From Kiritimatiellia bacterium (GTDB lineage Bacteria; Verrucomicrobiota; Kiritimatiellia; RFP12; UBA1067), in NCBI GenBank assembly GCA_016303225.1, contig JAEDMC010000100.1, positions 1 through 11,236 of the forward strand: a DNA stretch of 11,236 nt, written 5' to 3'. Positions 1 through 5,019 of the stretch are shown here, in pieces. Positions within the stretch are counted from its first letter, which is position 1, and every line of letters begins with the position of its first letter. The translations under genes were made by a program, and so were the position numbers. The notes beneath the pieces are model-generated. The model made no database searches. It had not been told where the DNA came from and worked only from the letters and a program-made list of their open reading frames with translations.

Positions 1-38
1 CTGGAAGCGACTTCAAGACGCCAAGGACGTCCAAGAGA

Positions 39-491
39 TCAATCTTTGTCGCCATCCTCGTCTTCCTCTTCCTCGTCAGACTCCTCCTCATCCTCGGATT
101 CGTTGTCATCCTCGGAATCCTCGTCTTCAGAATCGTCATCCTCTTCCGATTCATCGTCCTCATTATCCGAATCTTCCTCTTCTGACTCCTCTTCTTCCTT
201 GTCCTCATCGTCCTCATCGTCCATATCGACATCTTCATCCTCATCAAGCGAAAACTCGTCCTTCGATTCAACCAACGCGCCGAGAAGTCCTCCGATGACC
301 GCACCGGCCAGCCCACCGACCAACGCACCGGCAAGTCCGCCGACCAGACCACCCGACTTCTCGTCATCTGACTCCTCGTCAAGCTCCTCGACAATAGGCT
401 CAATGATCTCCTTGATCTTTTTCGCCGACTTCTTTTCCACGCCGACCTTCTTGGCGGGACGCTTTGCCTTCTCAACTTTCTTCGCTTTCAT
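39..491 (-). CDS. Small glycine-zipper protein with an extremely acidic tail, sigma-54 controlled; function unknown
   Basis: I do not recognise a named family. The 150-aa product has three parts. Residues 1-35 are Lys/Ala-rich and basic. Residues 47-74 are a hydrophobic GxxxG-type glycine zipper made only of Gly, Ala, Leu, Val and Ile. From about residue 78 to the end it is almost wholly Asp, Glu and Ser. The zipper is long enough to cross a membrane once, or to form a hairpin or oligomer; the basic head and acidic tail would then lie on opposite sides or both flank it (inference). The reading frame extends upstream to 608, but the ATG at 491 is chosen. It has an AGAAAGG ribosome site 8 nt away and lies about 32 nt after the predicted start of the sigma-54 promoter at 533-550, whereas the longer start lies upstream of that promoter. 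The coding strand is a long GA-rich purine run, so homology searches will give low-complexity hits. Confidence 0.72.
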   Translation of the reverse strand: MKAKKVEKAKRPAKKVGVEKKSAKKIKEIIEPIVEELDEESDDEKSGGLVGGLAGALVGGLAGAVIGGLLGALVESKDEFSLDEDEDVDMDDEDDEDKEEEESEEEDSDNEDDESEEDDDSEDEDSEDDNESEDEEESDEEEEDEDGDKD

Positions 492-532
492 TGTATTTGC
501 CTTTCTGCCGCGTTTGGGCGACACAAGGCATT

Positions 533-550
533 TAGCAAATACCGTGCCAA
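533..550 (-). promoter_or_regulatory. Sigma-54 (-24/-12) promoter P1 of the acidic glycine-zipper gene
   Basis: The minus strand reads TTGGCACGGTATTTGCTA. It matches the sigma-54 consensus TGGCACG-N4-TTGCW, with exactly 10 bases between the invariant GG (548-547) and GC (536-535). The predicted start near 523 leaves a leader of about 32 nt before the ATG at 491. A sigma-54 promoter needs an AAA+ enhancer-binding protein; one is encoded at 2908-4419. Confidence 0.88.
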
Positions 551-554
551 GACG

Positions 555-591
555 AAAAGGCCCGCGAAAACTCTCGTTCTCGCGGGCTTTT
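555..591 (-). terminator. Intrinsic terminator of the two-gene small-protein operon
   Basis: Arms at 560-571 and 576-587 form a 12-bp stem around a 4-nt loop. As minus-strand RNA (GAGA loop) the stem pairs fully with one G-U wobble and is followed by C and four U. On the plus strand the same position is an A-C mismatch, so minus-strand use is favoured, although a TTTT also follows on the plus side. It lies downstream of the stop at 642. It also lies between the dyad at 625-640 and promoter P1. Confidence 0.75.
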
Positions 592-624
592 CTCCTTTCC
601 CTGCTCATCCGCTGACCAGGGCGA

Positions 625-640
625 TGATCAACTCTGATCA
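625..640 (-). promoter_or_regulatory. Putative enhancer (UAS) dyad upstream of sigma-54 promoter P1
   Basis: The minus strand reads TGATCAGAGTTGATCA: two TGATCA palindromes set 10 bp apart, one helical turn. A near copy (14 of 16 bases) lies at 1430-1445 upstream of the second sigma-54 promoter. The dyad centre is 85 bp from the GG of P1, a usual distance for an enhancer-binding protein. A further half-site, TGACCA, lies at 613-618. It abuts the stop codon of the 69-aa gene. Confidence 0.6.
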
Positions 641-641
641 G

Positions 642-851
642 CTACTTGTCTTTGAAGACGGCCGAGGGGATGTCGTCATCACCGTGCTCCTCGCGCATCT
701 TCATGAGGCGTTCGTACTGCTCGCGGCTCACAAGACGCGGCTGCGGACCCTTGACACGGGGATCGTTATGCGTCGGCGGCCACCAGTACATGCCGCACAT
801 ATTCATCAGCTTCTCGCGAAGCGGTTTTTTGAACGAAGTTTCGCTGTTCAT
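642..851 (-). CDS. Hypothetical 69-aa protein, second gene of a sigma-54 operon
   Basis: I do not recognise this family. The product is 69 aa, hydrophilic overall, with an unusual aromatic and Pro-rich stretch CGMYWWPP (residues 19-26) and a charged second half. It has no signal peptide or membrane segment, so it is probably cytoplasmic. The start is well supported: AAAGGAGA lies 6 nt before the ATG at 851, one of the strongest ribosome sites in the window. It begins 38 nt after the stop of the 84-aa gene with no terminator between, so the two are read as one operon. The hairpin at 555-591 ends that operon. The single Cys (residue 19) and the Trp pair could contact a ligand or partner, but nothing shows a function. 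Confidence 0.7.
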   Translation of the reverse strand: MNSETSFKKPLREKLMNMCGMYWWPPTHNDPRVKGPQPRLVSREQYERLMKMREEHGDDDIPSAVFKDK

Positions 852-889
852 CTAATTTCTCCTTTCAAGCGAGCTCAGGGAGCGTGGAA

Positions 890-1144
890 TTAGCACATGA
901 TACGCAGATACGAATCGTGCATATCCCATTTCTTCTTCTCGAAGTTATAGGGGATCATCGGCGGCATGGCGTTGCAGCCATTCGCCTTGTGAACCCAGTA
1001 GCAGTTGCCCCGCATCACGACAAAGCCCTCCGGCCCGTAGCCGACGAGCCTGTCGCACCGCTGGCGCGAAAGCATCACGCCTCGTGCGTCGTATGCGTCC
1101 GCATACCCATTCGCGTATTCGACTCTTGCAACCTGTCTTTCCAT
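890..1144 (-). CDS. Hypothetical 84-aa Cys/Tyr-rich protein, first gene of a sigma-54 operon
   Basis: I do not recognise this family. The product has four Cys (30, 48, 57 and the C-terminal residue 84) and many aromatic residues. Residues 6-56 alternate polar and hydrophobic positions with Gly turns (YANGY, YDARG, GYGPEG), which suggests a small all-beta fold. No signal peptide or transmembrane helix is seen. The ATG at 1144 has AGAAGGG about 5-6 nt upstream. A near-perfect sigma-54 promoter lies at 1337-1354, leaving a leader of about 180 nt; a sigma-70-like -10 (TATAAT) on the minus strand at 1214-1219 could give a second, shorter transcript. The 69-aa gene follows after 38 nt. The Cys residues could bind metal or form disulfides; neither is shown. 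Confidence 0.7.
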   Translation of the reverse strand: MERQVARVEYANGYADAYDARGVMLSRQRCDRLVGYGPEGFVVMRGNCYWVHKANGCNAMPPMIPYNFEKKKWDMHDSYLRIMC

Positions 1145-1291
1145 GAGATCCCTTCTTGTTTTTGATCAAACGACACTTCCGAAAACAACAAACTCCATGA
1201 GCTCCATGTCCGTATTATACACCATTTTCTATCCGCTTATTCGTCCTTCCCAGACTCAAGAATCGCCAGCTTTCTTTTGCCAGCGCCCGCG

Positions 1292-1308
1292 ACGTGAGAC
1301 GCGTCGGG
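1292..1308 (+). repeat. Copy 1 of a 17-bp intergenic repeat
   Basis: ACGTGAGACGCGTCGGG here matches the sequence at 4659-4675 in 16 of 17 bases and in the same orientation. Both copies are intergenic. This copy lies in the predicted untranslated leader of the sigma-54 operon. It may be a member of a dispersed repeat family; two copies alone cannot show this. Confidence 0.4.
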
Positions 1309-1336
1309 TACGGTGCTGCCGTCGTGAACTACTTAA

Positions 1337-1354
1337 TAGCAAGCACTGTGCCAA
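1337..1354 (-). promoter_or_regulatory. Sigma-54 (-24/-12) promoter P2 of the two-gene small-protein operon
   Basis: The minus strand reads TTGGCACAGTGCTTGCTA. It has GG at 1352-1351 and GC at 1340-1339, exactly 10 bases apart, as required for sigma-54. It differs from P1 at four positions, all in the spacer between TGGCAC and TTGCTA. The predicted start is near 1327, giving an unusually long leader of about 180 nt to the ATG at 1144. Confidence 0.87.
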
Positions 1355-1429
1355 GATGCGAAAACTCCGAGAAACGGACAGTTTTACTTCGTTTTTGACT
1401 TAGGAATGGTCAGTTGCTGTGCAGTTGGC

Positions 1430-1455
1430 TGGTCAAAGTTGATCAGACATGGTCA
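1430..1455 (+). promoter_or_regulatory. Putative enhancer (UAS) cluster upstream of sigma-54 promoter P2
   Basis: The plus strand carries TGGTCA, TGATCA and TGGTCA at 1430, 1440 and 1450, exactly one helical turn apart. The first two form TGGTCAAAGTTGATCA, which matches the P1 dyad in 14 of 16 bases (16 of 18 with the flanking GC). The dyad centre lies 86 bp from the GG of P2, against 85 bp at P1. Related half-sites lie at 1407-1412 (TGGTCA) and 1512-1518 (GGTCAAG). Fis-type activators bind such sites as dimers (family knowledge). Confidence 0.6.
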
Positions 1456-1533
1456 AGCTTAAGGTCTGGCTTGTGCGCGAGCAAGATAAAGAGCAAACTT
1501 TTTAGACTTTGCGGTCAAGTTTGCAGTTGGTTG

Positions 1534-1563
1534 TTGATTTTGAACTAATCATGGTGCTATAAT
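1534..1563 (+). promoter_or_regulatory. Sigma-70 type promoter of the AAA_14/DUF4143 ATPase gene
   Basis: A perfect -10, TATAAT (1558-1563), is preceded by TG one base upstream (extended -10). A -35-like TTGATT (1534-1539) is 18 bp away. The predicted start is near 1570, giving a leader of about 30 nt to the ATG at 1601. The GGTCAAG site at 1512-1518 lies just upstream. Confidence 0.75.
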
Positions 1564-1600
1564 ATGCAATGTCAGCCGGAAAGAAGGAAAAGTTTGCAGC

Positions 1601-2911
1601 ATGAAGTCTCTACGCGCACGTTACATTGATGAATTGATTCGACGCCAGCACAATGGGCTCGTCAAGATTTTGACGGGCATACGCCGTTGTGGGAAGTCCT
1701 ATTTGCTATCCGTCCTTTTCAAGGACTATTTGCTGCAGCATGGCGTACGTGAGGATCACATCATTGAAGTGCCGCTTGATCGCGATGACTTTAGGCATTT
1801 GCGAGATGCCATTCGCCTTGGTGACTATGTGCGCAGCAAGATCATTCCGGACGGCACATGGCACTACGTCTTCATTGACGAGATTCAGCTGACACGGTCC
1901 GTCTTGCCGCCCGATGTCGACCTTTCACGCATCGCACCGGAAGATCGGGAAAGCGCCTACCTGACTTTCTACGATACGCTGAACGGGCTCCGGCAGATGG
2001 ATCATGTCGACGTCTATGTCACCGGCTCGAATTCAAAGATGCTCTCGAAGGACATTGACACGAACTTCGGAGACCGCGGATTCCAGATTCGCGTCCACCC
2101 CTTTTCCTTTGCCGAATACTGCGAGGCACTGAACGTCCCGGACAAGACCGACGCCTTTGCCAATTACCTCATCTGGGGCGGCATGCCCCTCGCTGTTGCA
2201 GAGCCAGATGACCGCGCCCGCGCCAAGTACTTGAGGTCGCTTCTGTCGGAGCTTTACCTCACCGACATTCGGACGCGCTACCGGTTGCGGGACGACTACA
2301 TCCTCGCCCGTCTCCTGGACGTTCTCGCCTCCGCCACGGGTTCGCTTACGAACCCCCACAAGCTGACGGATACGCTCAAGTCCGTCCTGAAGAAATCTCC
2401 CAGCGACCATACCGTCGCCAACTACATCGAATACCTTGAGGACGCATTCCTCTTTAATGAGGCGCGACGCTGGGAGGTCAAGGGCAAGAAGTATTTCGAC
2501 TATCCGCTCAAGTATTATTGCGAGGACAACGGACTTCGAAACGCTCGCCTTGAATTTCGTGACGTCGAACCATCCCATGCGTTGGAGTCCGTCATCTATA
2601 ACGAACTTGTGCTACGCGGATGTCAGGTCGACGTCGGCGTCGTTTCCGTCGGAGACCGGCAGCACGAAATAGACTTTGTCGTCAATCGCGCACCCGGAAA
2701 GCTGTACATCCAGGTCGCACTCGACCTGCCGACGCCGGAAAAGCGCGAGCAGGAACTTCTGCCGCTCCGCAAATGCGACGACTTCTTCCGAAAGATGATC
2801 ATCCTGCGCGGAAGCGACCCCCTACATTACACAGGCGACGGCATAATGGAAGTCGGTGCGATCCCATTTTTGCTCGACGAAACGATTCTTGACAAGGCGC
2901 TCGCAGACTAA
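1601..2911 (+). CDS. AAA_14 / DUF4143 family ATPase
   Basis: This 436-aa protein matches the large family of bacterial and archaeal ATPases with an N-terminal AAA_14 domain and a C-terminal DUF4143 domain, whose cellular role is largely unknown. Walker A is TGIRRCGKS (residues 25-33), Walker B is FIDEIQ (91-96), and the sensor-like strand is TGSNSKML (141-148), followed by the family's FxIRVHPFSFAEY stretch. The C-terminal part (about 210-436) has the usual YIEYLEDAFLF and KYYCEDNGLRN blocks. It ends in a degenerate PD-(D/E)xK-like fold with EIDFV (356-360) and YIQV (369-372), where Q replaces the catalytic ExK acid, as is common in this family. AGAAGGA lies 12 nt before the ATG. Its stop overlaps the stop of the convergent regulator gene. 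Such genes are often horizontally mobile, but no mobile element is seen here. Confidence 0.92.
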   Translation: MKSLRARYIDELIRRQHNGLVKILTGIRRCGKSYLLSVLFKDYLLQHGVREDHIIEVPLDRDDFRHLRDAIRLGDYVRSKIIPDGTWHYVFIDEIQLTRSVLPPDVDLSRIAPEDRESAYLTFYDTLNGLRQMDHVDVYVTGSNSKMLSKDIDTNFGDRGFQIRVHPFSFAEYCEALNVPDKTDAFANYLIWGGMPLAVAEPDDRARAKYLRSLLSELYLTDIRTRYRLRDDYILARLLDVLASATGSLTNPHKLTDTLKSVLKKSPSDHTVANYIEYLEDAFLFNEARRWEVKGKKYFDYPLKYYCEDNGLRNARLEFRDVEPSHALESVIYNELVLRGCQVDVGVVSVGDRQHEIDFVVNRAPGKLYIQVALDLPTPEKREQELLPLRKCDDFFRKMIILRGSDPLHYTGDGIMEVGAIPFLLDETILDKALAD

Positions 2912-4419
2912 CACTCCTGCACATATTTTCGGAGTGTGTTCCGGGAGATCTTAAGCGCGGCGGATGCCCGCGAGAGGTTCTGCGCATACTTCAGGAAAAC
3001 CTTCTTCACATGCTGGCGGATGACCTCTTCCAACTCGTCCGGAGCGACCATTCCGCCCGTTTCCGACCGGTCAGAGTCCTGCAATCCCGCATTCATCTCC
3101 CTGTGCTTGGCAATGAGCCGCGTGAAGTCCGTCTCGTCCAGCACCGCCGCACGTTCAAGGAGATTCAGAAGTTCACGGACATTGCCCGGATAGTCATACT
3201 CGCCAAGTGCATCAATCTGCTCTTCTGAGAGGTGTTTGCGGAACTTCTCGAACCACCAGATGTCCGCGATGTCGCGGATGTCCTCCTTGTGTTCGCGGAG
3301 CGGCGGCACGCGAATCTGCACGACATTGAGCCGCATGAAGAGGTCTTCGCGGAACTTTCCTTCGCGAACCATCCGAGGAAGATTCCGGTTTGTCGCCGTG
3401 ACAAGGCGCACATCGGTCTTGATCTCATCCTTGCCGCCAAGTCGCATGAAACGTCCGCCCTCAAGGACGCGAAGAAGCGTCCCCTGCGCCTCCAGCGGCA
3501 GCTCGCCGATCTCGTCAAGGAAGAGCGTTCCGCCGTCAGCCAGCTCAAAGAGGCCCAGACGCTGTTCGTTCGCGCCCGTGAAAGAGCCCTTCTCGTGTCC
3601 GAAGAACCGGCTTTCGAGCAGTTCCTTGTTGACGCTGGCGCAATTGAAGGCATAGAACGGCTCGTTGCGACGGGGGGACCGCGTGTGAATCTGCGAGGCG
3701 ACCGTTTCCTTGCCCGTCCCGGACTCGCCGAGGATCAGCACACGCGCCTCGGGATGAGCGGCGACACGTTCGATGTAGGACCGGAGTTCGCGCATCTGCG
3801 CTCCGCTTCCCACCAGCTCCCGATTGCCGTAGCGGCGATAGTGTTCAATGACGCGCTTCATGTCAGGGCTCCACGCGCATTCCGCAATGCCCGTCGCGAG
3901 ATAGCGAATCGCCGTCTCGTAGGGCGTTTCGTCCTGATAGCACCGATGAACATACATCGCCGCCGAGATCAGTTCGTGATAGGGCGGTACCGATTTCGGG
4001 AGCTTGTTCTTCTCGATTGCGTAAGGCAGGATCGTCTCGACGTCTACGTCGAACGCCTTGCCAACCGCCTTGACGAGCGCACCGTTGAAATAGCCGTTCC
4101 CCAAAAGCCGAACCTTTATGAGAGGCGCGATGTTCTTCTGCTGCGAATCGGACATCTGGAGTCCGCTGATCCACGTCACCTCGACTTTCTTCCGGCGCAG
4201 ATCCTTCAGCGCGTCGGCCAGCAGCTTCTCGTCCCCGCCAAGGGAAATGCCCACGAGATAAATGCGCTTCCACTTCGCACCCTCTGCGGACAGGAACTCC
4301 GGCAGATGCCGCTTGCTCATGCCACGGACGTCCGCCTCGCCCTTCAACGCCTTCAGCAGAACTGCCGCCGCAACCGCATATTCCTTCCAGCCCCAGCCGG
4401 TCAATATCAAGGAGTTCAT
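2908..4419 (-). CDS. Sigma-54-dependent transcriptional activator with a degenerate DHH-like N-terminal domain
   Basis: This 503-aa protein should use ATP to remodel sigma-54 RNA polymerase at -24/-12 promoters. The AAA+ core (about 203-430) is complete: Walker A GESGTGKE (231-238), the sigma-54 contact loop GSFTGA (278-283, a variant of GAFTGA), Walker B TLFLDEIGE (298-306), arginine-finger region FREDLFMRL (356-364) and sensor II YPGNVREL (410-417). A Fis-type helix-turn-helix lies at about 481-500. The N-terminal sensor is not a receiver, GAF or PAS domain. Residues 4-85 follow the layout of DHH phosphoesterases, but the HxDxDG-like motif reads TGWGWKEY and the DHH position reads WISG, so it is probably a non-catalytic ligand sensor (inference). 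It is not RtcR-like. The ATG at 4419 is chosen over 4428 because AAAGGA is 9 nt from 4419 but abuts 4428. P1 and P2 are its likely targets. Confidence 0.9.
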   Translation of the reverse strand: MNSLILTGWGWKEYAVAAAVLLKALKGEADVRGMSKRHLPEFLSAEGAKWKRIYLVGISLGGDEKLLADALKDLRRKKVEVTWISGLQMSDSQQKNIAPLIKVRLLGNGYFNGALVKAVGKAFDVDVETILPYAIEKNKLPKSVPPYHELISAAMYVHRCYQDETPYETAIRYLATGIAECAWSPDMKRVIEHYRRYGNRELVGSGAQMRELRSYIERVAAHPEARVLILGESGTGKETVASQIHTRSPRRNEPFYAFNCASVNKELLESRFFGHEKGSFTGANEQRLGLFELADGGTLFLDEIGELPLEAQGTLLRVLEGGRFMRLGGKDEIKTDVRLVTATNRNLPRMVREGKFREDLFMRLNVVQIRVPPLREHKEDIRDIADIWWFEKFRKHLSEEQIDALGEYDYPGNVRELLNLLERAAVLDETDFTRLIAKHREMNAGLQDSDRSETGGMVAPDELEEVIRQHVKKVFLKYAQNLSRASAALKISRNTLRKYVQEC

Positions 4420-4446
4420 CTTTCGCATTCCTTTCGAGATGCGAAT

Positions 4447-4467
4447 AGTATATCATGTTTTGAACAT
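4447..4467 (-). promoter_or_regulatory. Putative promoter with overlapping dyad upstream of the sigma-54 activator gene
   Basis: The minus strand has TATACT (4452-4447) preceded by TGA, an extended -10, with no recognisable -35. The start would be near 4440, about 20 nt before the ATG. The dyad ATGTTCAAAACAT (4455-4467) lies in the spacer and could be an operator. Confidence 0.45.
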
Positions 4468-4658
4468 CGACGCCCATCTTCTGACCATTTATCTTTCTTT
4501 GCCGTCACCAGAAAACCACTTCGGGAACAACATAATAATACCAAAATTTTGGTCAAGAACAAGTGCGCTTTTCAAATCATTTCAGATATATATTACATTC
4601 TTTTTGCGTGTCCGTAATTTCAGAAATCACGCCCTCCCACACATAATTTAGCGGAATA

Positions 4659-4675
4659 ACGTGAGACGCGACGGG
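4659..4675 (+). repeat. Copy 2 of a 17-bp intergenic repeat
   Basis: ACGTGAGACGCGACGGG matches the copy at 1292-1308 except for one base (A for T at position 13), in the same orientation and also outside genes. Confidence 0.4.
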
Positions 4676-4683
4676 ACATTCAA

Positions 4684-5013
4684 CTATCCTTGCACACGGC
4701 ACGTCGGCAAACCATAAACGAGCGGCGTTTGAATCGACAACACGATCATCCCCTGCGACATAGACAGCGGTCGAAACGATGATCTTACAGCATCTTCACC
4801 CGAGCCCTCGTCTATTGGGACTGCACTTGGCATAATCCCGTCCGACGTCCACGGGACAGAACGACACCACGCCCGATGCCACATCGCCGCCACCGATGCG
4901 ACAACCATATTCAGCAGTACCCACGCCACGATTGTGCAGACCGTCGCCTGAAGCGCCAACTGAAGCGCCACGTCCGCATTCCGTGAGGATGGACGGGCAT
5001 AAGTCAGCGCCAA
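4684..5013 (-). other. Doubtful 109-codon open frame after mutY; possible small membrane protein or gene remnant
   Basis: This open frame would begin with TTG 6 nt after the mutY stop. It lacks a Shine-Dalgarno sequence and has no recognised homology. The first half has high third-position GC like neighbouring genes, and residues 17-44 form a hydrophobic stretch that could be a membrane helix. The second half has mixed codon use and no visible domain. It could be a short membrane protein coupled to mutY, an eroded gene, or a chance open frame; the evidence favours the last two. Confidence 0.2.
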
Positions 5014-5019
5014 ACTAAA

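Larger units (their letters stand above)
1145..1600. other. Divergent 456-bp regulatory intergenic region
   Basis: No convincing gene lies here. It separates the leftward small-protein operon from the rightward ATPase. From left to right it holds: the 10-bp palindrome TTTGATCAAA (1161-1170); a minus-strand TATAAT (1214-1219) without a good -35; a 17-bp element at 1292-1308 that recurs at 4659-4675; sigma-54 promoter P2 (1337-1354); a cluster of GGTCA-containing sites (1407-1518) that includes the enhancer-like dyad; and the ATPase promoter (1534-1563). Confidence 0.7.
4420..5019. other. 600-bp region with regulator promoter and no well-supported gene
   Basis: The stretch nearest the regulator (4420-4650) is AT-rich and looks regulatory. 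It holds an extended -10 (4447-4452), the dyad ATGTT-N3-AACAT (4455-4467), TGACCA (4482-4487), the perfect 14-bp palindrome ACCAAAATTTTGGT (4540-4553) and TGGTCA (4550-4555). The 17-bp repeat lies at 4659-4675. From 4684 to 5013 an open minus-strand frame exists but is weakly supported. No terminator for mutY is evident. Confidence 0.55.

Noticed and set aside
42..250. GA/CT-rich tract as a tandem repeat or CRISPR-like array
   Set aside because: There are no regular repeat units or spacers; it is codon-level low complexity from Asp, Glu and Ser runs.
492..608. N-terminal extension of the acidic gene to 608
   Set aside because: It would place the start upstream of the sigma-54 promoter and inside the terminator region; the ATG at 491 has a good ribosome site.
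46..615. Plus-strand Ser-rich open frame of 189 codons
   Set aside because: It is the mirror of the GA-rich acidic gene; the minus strand has the ribosome site, promoter and sensible domains.
1356..1394. Possible terminator hairpin (AAAACT / AGTTTT) between dyad and P2
   Set aside because: The stem is only 6 AT-rich base pairs with a 13-nt loop and no suitable gene upstream.
2908..4419. Identification of the activator as RtcR
   Set aside because: The N-terminal domain does not read like the RtcR sensor, and no rtcA or rtcB is nearby.
3232..4617. 461-codon plus-strand open frame opposite the activator
   Set aside because: It is an antisense shadow; the minus-strand protein has every AAA+ motif.
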